A program made the translations under genes and the position numbers. A stretch of 64,000 nt of DNA from Macrobrachium rosenbergii (Eukaryota > Arthropoda > Malacostraca > Decapoda > Palaemonidae), in the NCBI RefSeq assembly GCF_040412425.1, contig NC_089762.1:21868147-21932146 (forward strand). The letters are read 5' to 3'. Of the stretch, positions 46,634 through 59,849 are shown piece after piece. Each line of letters opens with the position of its first letter. Position 1 is the first letter of the stretch. Under the pieces are notes generated by a model. That model was not told where the DNA came from and ran no database searches. It saw only the letters and a program-made list of their open reading frames with translations.

Positions 46634-48210
46634 ATAAAAGGCCTGAATAAAAAAACAATTAAAAGTAAAAAACAAAAACAATAAAGTCTTAAAAAAAGAA
46701 AAGAGTTGTAAATAATAGTATTTTTTTCTTTTTACATGACCCTGCTCCAAGTGGCTAACTGTTCTATTAAATCCAAAATGAGTAAACTGATTTATTTTTC
46801 ATATCACACCACCATCAGTAGTACTACGCAGTGCCTCCTACTCCTCCAGTTTTGGCAGCAATCAGTCTCCCACTCTTTCCCGCCTCTGGATGGGTGGAGG
46901 GTAGGGTTTGTGCCGTCTGAGGTGGAAGGGGTGGAGGTAAGCTACTTGGGCACAGTCGTTGTTCTCTAACCATCTCCGGATGGGTGGAGGGTGGGGGTTG
47001 CTATGTTATCAGTGTCATAGCCAAGCAGCAACTGATATTGTCTCAGAGTGCAGTACAATAACGTCATGAGTTATCTACAGTGCCAGGGAAGGTGGCATTG
47101 CCGAGTGATATTCTTAGAAAATGCATCAATGTAAGTTACACCGCGACAATTTGTTTCAGTACTTCATACAGTATGATTTGTATAATTTGTTTTTGTCTGG
47201 TTTAGATAATAATTTAGTGAAGAATTTTCCAAAACTCACAAAGATTTTATGTATTTAGAATTAAATATAATTAAGATTTTACTTTTCCACTTTGCTCATG
47301 ATGACAAATGAATACCTAAAGCCCACAAATGCAGTACTTTACTGTATATAGATGAGATATTTGACAATGTTTGTGATGCCATGTATCTAATGAGTGAGTT
47401 CAAACAAAAGCATCATCTTAGATGGAGTAGCTGGATTACAGAAAACTAACATATTTTACATACTTTGGAAAAATTGTCTTGGGGCAGGGAAGGTTGAGTA
47501 AATGTGCCTTGAATTGACACTTATTGGGAAAATTTTGTGAGCAGTTTTTGAAGATATCAGTCATACAGGAAGGTTTAGGATTTTTTTTACATCATTTTTG
47601 CACGTGGTATGAGTTTTGCTACTTATAGATTTTGTTGTTTTATGACTGTTGATGTTGAATACAATGGATAAGGATAGACCAAGAGGGAGAACCTTTTGTA
47701 AATACAGGAAGAATGCAAAGAAGGAATAAAGCTAGAGAGAGAAAGAATATTAATCAAAGGTCTCATGAAACTTGTTGCATCATTTACAAATGCTCTGCTC
47801 ACCTCTTTCTGAGTGAAGCTAGAGGATCTTATAACTTATTCCAGAAATTTGCAAGTTTTGAAGTGCATCATTCAACCTACCCCTATCTGTCCTAGTCTGA
47901 CTGGACTGTTTTGCATTTCAATGTCCTAGTTCTGTTTGTGCCTTCAAGCATTAAGTTCAGCTTTGAAGTGTTAGGCAACGTTGTTCAGGAATGGTGCTGT
48001 GGTGGTTCCTTAGTAAAGAAAAGTGGGGGGGGGGAGCACATGTCCTATCATCATAGGGCAACTCCTCTTTTGAGTAGCATACTGAACTTATGTCATCCTA
48101 GGGAATCTCCTCACAGGACGTCTCCTCTGTTGACTATGCACATTCCATTGACAGTAACAGGACATCTCTGTCAATAGTGCAAAGTCCATTGACAGTGCAC
48201 AAGTTGAAAG
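46634..48210. other. Intron 9, no gene recognised
   Basis: GGATGGGTGGAGGGTAGGG and GGATGGGTGGAGGGTGGGG occur at 46888 and 46979, perhaps belonging to the end of the transposon. Frames at 47713-48180 are not recognised. Confidence 0.35.
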
Positions 48211-48213
48211 TAG

Positions 48214-50793
48214 AGTACCCCTTAAATGCCGAGTCTCTATTTACAAAAGTGTCTGCCGTATGCCGGCGGCGTTCGGGAGTTAGCGCCGAAGCGGAAAAAA
48301 TTTTTTTTCAAAAAATCACAGCACGCTTAGTTTTTAAGATTAAAAGTTCATTTTTGGCTCCTTTTTTGTCATTGCTTGAAGTTTAGTATGCAACCATCAG
48401 AAATGAAAAAAATATCATTATCATATATAAATATTGGAATATATGACCGTGAAAAAAATTTCATATATAATTGTATACAAATCGCGCTGTGAGCAAAACG
48501 GTTAAAGCTAATGAGTTATTTTTTTTTTCGTTGTATTTTACACTAAATTGCGATGATTTTGGTATATAACAAATTGTAAAACGATCAAAGCAACACAGAG
48601 AAAATACTATCACAAAATGATGCATGAATTCATAACTCGCAGACGTAAAAACAAGTTTTTTTCTAAAATTCACCATAAATCGAAATATTGTGCTAGAGAC
48701 TTCCCGTTTGTTGCAAAATGAAGGTAATTGATTGAATATTATGAGACTGCAAGTCTTTTAGATTACAATTGCAGTTTACGACTATTTCGGTCGAGTTAAA
48801 GTTGACTGAAGGTCGAATTTTTTCTATTTATCGTGATTTATATGAAAATATTTCAAAACTGATAAAAGCTACAACCATGAGTTATTTTTTGTTGTATTCT
48901 ACATGATATTGCGCACATTTTCATGTATAACACTTTATGTAAGGACTAATATAAAATGGTGCGAAAATTACGACAAGGTGACTAAAGAAATTCTGAGATT
49001 TTCAGCCGAGTTACCGCGAGCGGACGTAAGGAAAAAGATTTTTAAAAAATTCACCATAAATCGAAATATTGTGCTAGAGACTACCCGTTTGTTGCAAAAT
49101 GAAGGTAAATGATTGAATGTTACTAGAATGTAAGAGTTTTAGCGTACAATTGCGTTTTTCGACCATTTCGGTCAAGTCAAAGTTGACCGAAGGTTGAAAT
49201 TTTGGCACTTATTGTGATTTATATGAAAATATTTCAAAACTGATAAAAGCTACAACCATGAGTTATATTTTGTTGTATTGTACCTGAAATTGCGCACATT
49301 TTCATGTATAAAACTTTATGTAACAGCTAATATAAAACAGTGCAAACATTACGACAAAGTGACGAAAGAATTTCTGAGATTTTCGGCCGAGTTACCGCGC
49401 GCGGACGTAAGGAAAAAGTTTTTTAAAAAATTCACCATAAATCGAAATATTGTGCTAGAGACTTCTAATTTGTTGCAAAATGAAGGTAAATGATTGATTA
49501 TTACTAGAAAGTAAGAGTTTTAGCTTACAATTGCGTTTTTCGACCATTTCAGTCGAGTCAAAGTTTACCGAAGGTTGAAATTGTGGCACTTATTGTAATT
49601 TATATGAAAATATTTCAAAACTGATAAAAGCTACAACCATGGGTTGTTTTTTGTTGTATTTTACATGAAATTGCGCACATTTTCATATATATATAAAACT
49701 TTATGTAACGGCTAATATAAAACGGTGCAAACATTACGACAAAGTGACAAAAGAATTTCTGAGATTTTCAGCCGAGTTACCGCGCGCGGACGTAAGGAAA
49801 AAGTTTTTTAAAAAATTCACCATAAATCGAAATACTGTGCTAGAGACTTCCAATTTGTTGCAAAATGAAGGTAAATGATTGAATATTACTAGAATGTAAG
49901 AGTTTTAGCTTACAATTGCATTTCTCGACCATTTCAGTCGAGTCAAAATTGACCGAAGGTTGAAATTGTGGCACTTATCGTGATTTATATGAAAATATTT
50001 CAAAACTGATAAAAGCGACAACCATTGGTTGTTTTTTGTTGTATTTTACATGAAATTGCACACATTTTCACATATAAAACTTTATGTAATGGCTAATATA
50101 AAACGGTGCAAAAATTACGACAAAGTGACGAAAGAATTTCTGAGATTTTCAGCCGAGTTACCGAGCGGACGTAAGGAAAAAGCTTTTTTAAAAAATTCAC
50201 CATAAATCGAAATACTGTGCTAGAGACTTCCAATTTGTTGCCAAATAAAGGTAAATGATTGAATATTACTAGAATGTAAGAGTTTTAGCTTACAATTGCG
50301 TTTTTCGACCATTTTGGTCGAGTCAAAGTTAACTGAAGGTTGAAATTTTGGCACATCGTGATTTATATGAAAATATTTCAAAACTTTTAAAAGCTACAAC
50401 CATGAGTTATTTTTTGTTGTATTTTACCTGAAATTGCGTACATTTTCCTATATAAAACTTTATGTAACGGCTAATATAAAATGGTGCAAAAATTACGACA
50501 AAGTGACGAAAGAATTTCTGAGATGCGTCGCTGACGCTCTGTATTGCGAGAAGAAAGAAATTCGCGCATGCGCGGCTCAGTAACACTTGTAAACAAAACA
50601 ACAGCGTGATCCGTGAACTCCCAGCATCCCTCAAGGCGCGTGATTTAAAATCTTTCACAAACTAGGCCTATAACTATTTTTCCGCGAATATTTAAAAAAA
50701 CTTTTTGTAGTCGATGTACCGTACGTCCGCTCGGCACCCGACAGACAATTTTAGTCGACGTATGATACGTCCAGTTGGCGTTTAAGGGGTACT
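48214..50793. mobile_element. 2.58-kb inverted-repeat element with internal 382-nt tandem array
   Basis: The ends are inverted: left AGTACCCCTTAAATGCC, right (complemented) AGTACCCCTTAAACGCC. TAG flanks both sides, a possible 3-bp target duplication. After a 457-nt leader, the anchor CACCATAAATCGAAATA recurs at 48671, 49052, 49433, 49818 and 50198, a period of 380-385 nt. A 270-nt unique tail follows. There is no transposase, so it depends on another element. The superfamily is not assigned. Confidence 0.75.
48671..50524 (+). repeat. 382-nt tandem repeat array, about five units
   Basis: Units share CACCATAAATCGAAAT, GTGCTAGAGACTTCC, GAAAATATTTCAAAACTGAT and GAAATTGCGCACATTTTCAT. The leader (48480-48600) looks like an older, diverged unit. 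The last unit breaks off at about 50524 where the tail begins. Confidence 0.88.
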
Positions 50794-50796
50794 TAG

Positions 50797-51699
50797 CACA
50801 TATCTGCATAAATCATCCTATTATAGGACATCCCCTTGGGTTATTCTGTCATCCTCTCTCTATACATAGACTTCAATCAGACACATTCCTGGATGAGCGA
50901 TGTATGTCAGACAAGTTCCTCATTGGAGTCTATGTCCATGTACAGGTACAGGAGTTTGACTTCTTTGGCAACATGAAGTGATGGAACATGCCTACTTTAC
51001 CTTATCAGTTTCTACTACCAGATTGGTTTAATACCAATAACGGGTTACAAGAGCATTCATCTTTAGAGGACTGATCTCCTCCCTAACATTCAAGAACTTT
51101 TATGTTCATGGAGTTTTGAACAATGGTTTTTAGCTATGCTAAACCACTTTCACTTCTGGTATTGATGAGATCTTACAGATAAGGACAGTGGAATTGATCA
51201 AGACACTGATCTCTTTCTTGTCTAGTTGCTTTCTTCTTTACCAAGATAGGTAAGAAAATAAGACCTCTCAGATGTCGAACCTATAGAATACACGTCTGAA
51301 GTATTCTGGGAATGATATCAGACGTATTGATAGATACCTTAGTTTCTTGTCTGAACAGGTATATCTGTCAACTAATCTGGAGACTAAGTTCAAAAACTTA
51401 TTTTCAGTCAAGGAAGGGTATCTGGAGCCCCGTTCCTTGGTCCTTGTGCTGTTATGTTACTCCTGTGAGGAGTGGGAAATCTAGGCAGTAATTGTTGCTT
51501 ACAATCCGCACTGTGATAGCAACGACACCACGATACGAGCTTGGTCCCCAAAGGACCTAATGTCTTTCCATGTCAGTCTGTGACAGTGGTAGCACTCAGA
51601 CAGACAGAAGTACTTTCTTGTCCCAGAAATGCTTAAAGTTAATTTGCTTTAGTTTATTGGTGAACAAGAATAGTTTTTCTTGTCAGATAAGTGCTTGAA
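50797..51699. other. Intron 9, possible DIRS-related debris
   Basis: The sequence on both sides of the 2.58-kb element shares words (ACAGGACATCTC before, ATAGGACATCCCC after), so the element sits inside an older repeat that I cannot name. Confidence 0.3.
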
Positions 51700-52760
51700 G
51701 TTCCTGCTTTCAAAATTTCCCTTCAGACATAAATTGGGTTAATTGTGAACCCTTGCAGGTGGTATGATAATGTTATGGTCAGGATGGCTTTAAAGAAATC
51801 TCCTGCTGTTCCTACATGTATAAAAAACCATCGGTCTTTACGTAAGGAATTACCTTTAGTGCGAGGTGGAGCAGGCTTTTGTACACAACAAGATTGTTCG
51901 GTAGTTAAACTACTGGTGGGAGGGGCGAGGGGTAGCCTCACCACCTCCCCCTGCTGAGCTATGCATCCACTTACCTAATACCCTCGCTCAGAGTTGGACG
52001 TGTCCCGCCTCCTCTGCCCGATGTTAGCCAGTTGTTCTAAGCATAGCTTCAGCTCTGATTTCCCCCCTTCCAATTGTTTCTTTTGTGATTGTGAGCTCTT
52101 GTGTATGTTTTCTTGGTGATATCCTTGCTTATATTCTTGGACTGTGTCAAGCCAAATCCAAGAATTATGTAAGCCCAAGAAGCCTCAAAGACTTTGCCCT
52201 GGGGTGGGGAAGTGGTGCGACTGCTTCTTTTCCCCATCAGAGCAAAGGGAGGCAGTCCCTTCTAACCCATCTCTTTCGGGTCTAGGAGAGATCAAGAAGA
52301 TGTTTAAGGACCTTAGGGACCTTTAGCACCCCCTAGGTATTCCCGGGGAGCCCTCGGTGAGGTACTTAATTGCACATCTTAGTGCCACCAAGCTACCTCG
52401 TGCCACCATTGTACCAGTAACTGGGACTTCAGGCTCAGTTACAGAGTCAACAGGAACCACGACTACGGTCATGGCTCCCTCAATCGTTCACCCAATTCCA
52501 TCAACTTCAAAGCTCCTTGTGACATCTCCCGACTCTAAAGATCTTCTTCTGGAAGCTCTGTTGAAGAGGTACAAGTGTGACCACAAGAGGAAGTCAAGGA
52601 AGAGGATCTGTTCACCTTCATCATCTTCATAAGTATCTCCTTCGCCACCTGTCTTTGCCTTCTCCCCTTCTTCTAAAGGTCCTGTTGTTGGTGCTTCCCG
52701 AGAAAAACTGGTTGATCACAAGCAAGAAATACAGGTTTACAAAAAACTCAATCTCTTAAA
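51700..52760 (+). pseudogene. DIRS-type gag-like fragment
   Basis: The stretch 51740-51960 (GTAAGGAATTACCTTTAGTG, then GAGGTGGAGCAGGC) resembles, in reverse orientation, 58590-58690. Downstream, the + strand frame gives LCQAKSKNYVSPRSLK, and a Ser/Thr/Pro-rich frame (52357-52632) reads ATIVPVTGTSGSVTESTGTT and LVTSPDSKDLLLEALLKRYK before a Ser run. The S/T/P-rich stretch before SPDSK.LLLEAL is what I remember from crustacean DIRS gag-like proteins. There are stops between the pieces. It may be the 5' part of the same family as the relic at 39-43 kb. Confidence 0.4.
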
Positions 52761-52862
52761 ACTAATTTATTACCTGACTAATCCACCATCTTTACAAAGA
52801 CACATGAAATTTGGGCCCTTTCACAGTACTAGGCAACCTCCCCCAAAAAAACTGTATGTATA

Positions 52863-53222
52863 CAGTGGACCCTTGCTTATTCGCAGTTCTGGATTTGCAG
52901 CTTCTTCTATTCGTGGATTTCTCTGTGGAACATGTATACACATTATTCGAGGAAAATTCGCCTGTTCACGGTATTTTTCCTATAGAAATATTCACAGATT
53001 ACTGTATTTTCATATAATTTTCGTGACTAAATGCACTTTTAGTGATAAAACTATTAAAATATTCAGGTGCAGTATAAGCATTTTTAGAGGGTGTTTTTGG
53101 TGTTTTGAACTATCAAAATAGGCAGTTATAAGTGTTTTTAGAGGGGGTTAAAGTATTTGCAGATTGTAGCTATTCGCAGGGAGTAGTGTTACGCATCCCC
53201 TACAAATACTGGGGGTCGACTG
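52863..53222 (-). mobile_element. MITE with CAGTGAACCCCC-type ends, copy 2 (reverse)
   Basis: CAGTGGACCCTTGCTTATTC to ATACTGGGGGTCGACTG, flanked by TA on both sides; 360 nt. Confidence 0.72.
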
Positions 53223-53233
53223 TATGCAGTATA

Positions 53234-53582
53234 CAGTAATACCCTGAATTTGACCAATTCGAGTTGTGTAAATTCACAGGTACATGAACTTTTCATTGGA
53301 ACCTAAATAATTGTCATACACGAGTTTTTCACAGATGCGTGAACACTTGCGAATACTGAGAAACCCTGCAAAAGTGTTTATGTTTAATTTTTTATGTAAT
53401 TTATAAGTTTTCAAGTTTTTATGTGTAAATTAAATAACATTAAATAATAAAAATAATATCTCTCTCTCTCTCTTTCTCTCTCTTTTACTGAGATGAGAGA
53501 ATTTTTATGGTACATGTATATGTTTATTTGTTTTGTATGATAAATAAATTTCTTACTTAATAATAAGTACTAATTTTCAAAT

Positions 53583-53627
<45 letters not shown>

Positions 53628-54307
53628 CTGCAATTACAACATTTGTATGTGATACATATTTTAAACAAACAAATATCTTTCCCTCATCTTGTGTAACTTG
53701 TTGAAGAGAAGCTGAAGGCAAAGTTGTCAGATATGTCAATTTAACATGACAAGAAGGGGGAGTGTTGCTGATTAGCGGGTCAGAGAATTCTCTCTCTCTC
53801 GTTCGTAGTTAGTGCAACTTACTTATTACTGTTTCTCTGTACATCTTTTACCTGTACAGTAGATAATTTTAAATTGATCTAATTTTACCTGTACTCTCTA
53901 GGAACTGTAAATGCACCATTCTAAAACACAGAGACATAGAGCATTTCAGAGCAGAATAAAGAAGGTTTTAAAAACGAGGCTGAGAAGACTTCTAATAATA
54001 GATCAGTGGAATGGGGAGAGAGAGAAATAGTATACTAATCTTCACAGTCTCGTATATTTTCACATCAACCATTTATTTCTTTTTTTAAGGGTAATGTATT
54101 AAGCAAACTTTCAAATGAAATTACAGTAACTTTATTGTTTAAAAGTTAGTTTAATACTTTGAGAGCATGATTAGGGTCATATTTAGTGTTTAAACTCTAG
54201 AAATAAGCATTTCTTAGCATTTTTAGAGACCGTGCCAAACTTTTATGAAATTCATCAAGCGCTGAGGGGTCTGGAACCTAACCTCGCGTAAGTTCAGGGT
54301 ATGACTG
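53234..54307 (+). mobile_element. CAGT(A/C)ATACCC-type element, copy 2
   Basis: CAGTAATACCCTGAATTTGA to CGTAAGTTCAGGGTATGACTG; 1.07 kb. It has the same inner words as the copy at 28610, with shorter CT and AAT tracts. Confidence 0.75.
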
Positions 54308-54839
<532 letters not shown>

Positions 54840-54840
<1 letters not shown>

Positions 54841-55631
54841 AGGGTTGGCCATTTTAACCAAATGGTTTAAACCATGGTTTGTAAACCAGTAAAAAACCAT
54901 GTTTTTTTTGGTTTTTATGTTTTTTTAAAGTTTTAAATGTTTTTTTTTCTTTGGTTTTTTTATTGTCTTTAGGTCTTCATGCTTCCTCCACAACTTTTTT
55001 GAGATAATATTAATTTTTTGGTACTTAAACATAATGTTTAACCTACCAGTACATTCAAAGTCATATCTTAGAACATATTATTTGTGTTACAAAACCACAT
55101 ATGACATAAGAAGTAACTGAACATTAATACTAGTGGTAAACTTCAGATATTTAGGTTAAAAGAAATTGGTAAATAATTTTATTTTTTTTTAATGCAAAAG
55201 AGGTACTGTATATATAAACAAAAATAGAATATGAATCAAATGAACAAAAAATTTACAAAAATAAATGCCATTTGGTGATTGATATCAAATAAACAAAAAA
55301 TGTAAAAAATAAATACCATTAACTGAAGTATTTCATATAACCAAAGATTTTGACTTGTAACTAAAGTGTTCTAATTTCTACGAGATATGGAGATATATGA
55401 TAATGGAAACTTTAATTTTTTTTAATACCTACAGTGTATTGATAATGATATGTCTAACACATATAGGCACAGATTTGTGTGAATATTGTCTAAATATCTG
55501 AAATTTTATGCTGAGTAGCACAGGAATTAATTTAATTAAATAAACCAGAAAAAAACCATATTCCATGGTTTAAACCAAAAAAACCATGGTTTTTGCCTTT
55601 TTTAAAAAACCATTGGTTTTTGCCAACCCTG
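54840..55631. mobile_element. Non-autonomous hAT-like element
   Basis: CAGGGTTGGCCATTTTAACC at the left and TTTTTGCCAACCCTG at the right are inverted; such ends are typical of hAT transposons. Both subterminal regions are built of AAACCATGGTTT-type palindromes. 792 nt, no coding frame. It sits in an (AAT)n tract, so the target duplication cannot be read. Confidence 0.65.
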
Positions 55632-55909
55632 AATAATAATAATAATGTAAGATTAAATAATACATAACTCAAAGAGAGAGAGAGAACTTGGTTTTCTCCC
55701 CGCCATTCAGGACGGACCATGACCTCATTAAAACGAAGATATATGCTCAGAATTGATGCTGTTGAAATATTAAAATTATATTAAAGTATTATTGAAATTA
55801 TATTAAAATGATATATGTGTTTCAGGATGATAGTATAAGCATTTTCAGAGGGTACATTTTATGATAAAGTAATGATTTACAGTACTAATTTTCAAATATT
55901 AATACTGTA

Positions 55910-56490
55910 CAGTCATACCCCGAACTTATGCAAGGTTAGGTTCCAGAACCCCTCACACAAGGCAAATTTTCATGAAGTTTGGCACGGTCTCTAAAAATAC
56001 TAATAAATGCTTATTTCTAGAATTTGAACACTAAATATGACCCTAATCATGCTCCCAAATTATTAAGCTAACTTTTAAATGAAATTAAAGTTACTGTAAT
56101 TTCATTGAAAAGTTAGCTTAATGCATTACCCTCAAAAAAAAGAAATAAATGGTTGACATAAAAATAGAGAGTTGGAAGAGAATTTCTCTCTCTCCCCTTC
56201 TACCCGATTTATTTTTAGAAGTCTTCTCAACCTCATTTTTAAGAACTTCTTTATTCTACATCTCTTTCTCTTTGTTCTGAAATGCTTTTTCATGAACAAA
56301 CTGCTTTTTATTTGGACTAATACAACTCTTAGTTATTATGTCTCTATGGTTTAGAACATATTTGCCACACTAGTGCATTTACAGTTCGTAGACGGTACAG
56401 GTAAAATTAGATCAATTTAAACTATCTACTGTACAGGTAAAGACGTACAGATAAATAATAAGTTGTAAAAATGTGTGAGTGCTAACTACG

Positions 56491-56543
<53 letters not shown>

Positions 56544-56917
56544 AGGGTTGTCCATACTTAAGAGAGTGAAATTATTTATTGATTATTATGGAGACAGAGA
56601 GAATAACACAGAGAGAGAGAGAGTTGTTGTCCTTACTTGAAATATCAAGTTAAATTATTCATGAATTAATACGGAGACAGAGTGAATAACATGAGAGAGA
56701 GTGAGAGAAGTTATTCTTATGTTAGATATCAAAAGATGGAAATTAATGAATTATGAAGGAAAAAGAAAGAAAGAGAGAGAGGATAGTACATAGAAATCCT
56801 TTGACACGCTGTGGGCAGTGTTTGACATATTTGACAAATTATATTTGTTTGTCTAAAATATCACATAATTTACTTTAGAAATGTATAAATTTTGTAATTA
56901 CAGTTATATTATTTTAA

Positions 56918-56954
<37 letters not shown>

Positions 56955-57317
56955 TATTATTACAGTGAACACCCCGTATTCGTGGGGGATGCGTCCCACA
57001 CCCCCCCCCTGCAAATAGCTAAAATCCGCGAATACTTGAAACCCCTCCAAAAAAATTAGAACTGCCCATTTTGATAGTTTAAACACAGAAAAACCCTGTA
57101 AAAAATGCATATACCTGAGTATTTTAATTGTTTTATCACAAAAAGTGCATTTATTCATGAAAATCATATGAAAATACTGTAATTAGTGAATATTTCTCAG
57201 TGAAAAATACCGCAAATGGGCGAATTATCCGCGAATGATGGCTAGATATGTTCCACAGAGAAACCCACGAATGCGTGAGTCCGTGAATCATGAGGACGCG
57301 AATACAGGGGGTTTACT

Positions 57318-57373
<56 letters not shown>

Positions 57374-57861
57374 TAATCTTATTATTTGAAAATTAGTACT
57401 TATTATTAGGTAAATCATTTATTCATCATACAAAACAAATAAACATGTACGTGTAACCATAAAAATTCTCTCATCTCTAACTGAGATGAGAATTTTTATG
57501 GTTACATGTATATGTTTATTTGTTTTGTTGATGAATAAATGATTTACCTAATAATAAGTACTAATGTTAGATAATAATAAAATAATAATAATAATAATAA
57601 TATAACTGTAATTACAAAATTTATACATTTCTATAGTAAATTATGTAATATTTTAAACAAGCAAATCTCACTTCCTGATCTTTTGTGAAACCTTTGAAGA
57701 GAGGGGCGAGGGCAAAGCTGTCAAATATGTCAATCGTTACCCACAGCATGTCAAAGGATTTCTAGTACTCTCTCTCTCTCTCTCTCTCTGTTGTTATTCT
57801 CTCTGTCTCTGTGATAATTCATAAATAATTTAACTTGATATTTCAAGTAAGGACAAAGGAC

Positions 57862-57918
<57 letters not shown>

Positions 57919-58140
57919 ATAATTCTCTCTCTCCGTAATAAAATAATTTCACTCTCTTAAGTAAGGGCAACCCTGATCTCTCTCTCTCTCTCTCTCTCTT
58001 GTAGTCTAGCACACACACATTTTTACAACTTATTATTTATCTGTATGTCTTTACCTGTACAGCAGATAGTTTAAATTGATCTAATTTTACCTGTAATGTC
58101 TACGAACTGTAAATGCACTAGTGTGGCAAATACTTTCTAA
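55910..58140. mobile_element. CAGT(A/C)ATACCC-type element, inverted pair forming a long palindrome
   Basis: A reverse copy starts CAGTCATACCCCGAACTTAT at 55910 and runs to about 57478. A forward copy follows from 57484 and stops near 58140 (TGCACTAGTGTGGCAAATA). The centre reads ACCATAAAAATTCTC, a short gap, then GAGAATTTTTATGGT. The left arm contains a nested MITE (56963-57318), and both arms hold GA/CT tracts (56492-56541, 57865-57917). Confidence 0.75.
56963..57318 (+). mobile_element. MITE with CAGTGAACCCCC-type ends, copy 3, nested
   Basis: CAGTGAACACCCCGTATTCG to GCGAATACAGGGGGTTTACTG (inverse), flanked by TA, 356 nt, inside the (ATT)n of the palindrome's left arm. Confidence 0.78.
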
Positions 58141-58454
58141 AACTTAGAGGCATAATAACCAAGAGTTGTTTATATTTAGCTTTGTTGTCTCCATCATCAA
58201 GGTCTTCCAAGCCTTTTTCGAAATAATGTTGCTTTTCAAACTCATTACTTCAAAAACCTGAAAGTCTGACAATTGAACACAATTTTGTTCTCATGATCAG
58301 AGGCATTGGACTGCTTCCTTTGCTCAGCATCGCATGACCAGGAAAAAGTCCCAGGTGAGGCAAACCACCAGTCAGTTAGGAAACTTACTCAGATCCTCCC
58401 ACCAATCAGTAAGTCTTCCTTATGTAAAGACTGGTGGTTTGTATATGTGTAGGA
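58141..58454. other. Intron 9, no feature recognised
   Basis: Short stretch between the palindrome and the fold-back repeat; no exon seen. Confidence 0.3.
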
Positions 58455-58733
58455 ATAAATGACAAATTTTGTAAGTAATTTGTATTTTTCCTAACATACA
58501 AACCTAAGGTTTGTACTGCCCACCTCCAGACACCCCTCTTTCTGATACGTGGGCTATTGGGCAAGTGGATGCATCACTCAGCAGAGGGAGCCCTTCCCAC
58601 CGGTAGTTTAACTACCATACAATCTTGTTGTGTAGAATAGCCTGCTCCAGCTCGCACTGAAGGTAATTCCTCATGTAAAGACCTCAGCTTTCTATATTAG
58701 GAAAAATACAGATCACTTACAAAATTTGTCATT
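58455..58733. repeat. Fold-back repeat resembling a DIRS-type end
   Basis: ATGACAAATTTTGTAAGTAA, then TTTGTATTTTTCCTAA, at 58458 is repeated in inverted form at 58695-58733. The middle shares words with 51840-51960 in reverse orientation, so it may be a solo terminal repeat of that family. Confidence 0.5.
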
Positions 58734-59449
58734 TTGCATCACCTCACTGGGAACAGTTTTTATATTAAACAGTTTGAATAGTAACTGTATTTAACCCCTT
58801 CACTCTTGTAAAACTGATGTGTACGTTTACATTAGTAGTTGGAAAACATCTTTTTGAAAGGTAACTCTTTGGAATCACATCTCAATTTATCTCAGTGTAC
58901 TTAGTAGGATTTTGATTAATTTTACTCTATACACACAACATTTTAGCTTGGTTTTTCTTTAGGTCAGAAGTATTTGTTTTGAAGCAGTCATTTATCCATT
59001 TCTCTGAAGTCATTTCTTTGTCATTATTGCATTAACTGAACTAGTGATTGCAGTAATAGCCTTTTAATTTAATTCTATCTAGGTCAGATTGATAATGAAT
59101 TTATTAAAATGTGCAAACCTTTTTCTGCTAGAAATCTCTGTATATACCACCTTAGTTCTAAGGATCAGATTGAGAAGCTAGAAATTGAAAAAGTTTGCAA
59201 TAATATTTCATATAAAATCTAAATTCTGATATAATAAAATGACACACATAGCTTATGAATGTTGCATTGTTTGTTCACAGTTATTGTCAAAATATAGAGC
59301 CTGTGTTTCATGGGTATAAGACCTGTTGGGCTCTTTTGCTCTTGCCAATTTCTGGTCAAAATTTAATTTTCAGTGATCTTTTAAAGGAATTTCAGAGGAT
59401 TACAAGAACTAAGAAGAATTGATGTATTGAATCAGCCTTTGATTTTCAG
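58734..59449. other. Intron 9, end, no feature
   Basis: AT-rich; ends in the T-rich acceptor of exon 10. Confidence 0.4.
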
Positions 59450-59572
59450 GCACTAATTCGCGCAGTTAGAACTGCAGATAAGGATCATGTCATGTCTGGA
59501 ATGGCATGGGGAGGTGACCCAAACAGCAGAGATAAAAGAGGATGGACCTTGTTACACCATGCTGTTTATAAG
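59450..59572 (+). CDS. Ankyrin-repeat gene, exon 10 (module 4, capping repeat)
   Basis: Seen: 41 codons between acceptor GATTTTCAG and donor GTATTT, phase 0/0. It reads ALIRAVRTADKDHVMSGM, then GGDPNSRDKRGWTLLHHAVYK. The AV.(S/T).D cap marks the opening of a fourth module, and the break after AVYK matches that of exon 7. It is separated from the next exon by only 166 nt, while every other intron here exceeds 1.6 kb. The exon joins in frame to exon 9 across the 14.4-kb intron. Confidence 0.87.
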
Positions 59573-59738
59573 GTATTTTTTGGTCAATTTCAGAAAAATT
59601 AACTCATGTCTATATCAGTTGCAGTACAGTACTGTTTTTCTCCTTGATTTTAAAAGAAAATGGCTTTGAACATTTCGTTATCTGAATACCAGCAATGTTG
59701 TCATATTTCTTTATTGAGCCTTTTGATCTTATCCATAG

Positions 59739-59849
59739 GGTGTGGAAGAAATCTGTGAACTTCTGCTGGAAAATGGGGCCAATATAAATGCTGTTGACAA
59801 TCATGACAGAACACCGCTCCTCTTGGCAGCTTATAGAGGCAACAAGCAG
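59739..59849 (+). CDS. Ankyrin-repeat gene, exon 11 (module 4, repeat 2 and half of 3)
   Basis: Seen: 37 codons between acceptor CCATAG and donor GTACTG, phase 0/0. It reads GVEEICELLLENGANINAVD, then NHDRTPLLLAAYRGNKQ. The exon ends in the middle of a repeat, after the first helix and turn, so at least one further exon is needed to supply the second helix. The gene therefore continues downstream, probably beyond the window. TPLH is changed to TPLL. The acceptor is pyrimidine-poor close to the AG, but exon 10 and this exon join without a break in frame or repeat register. Confidence 0.86.
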
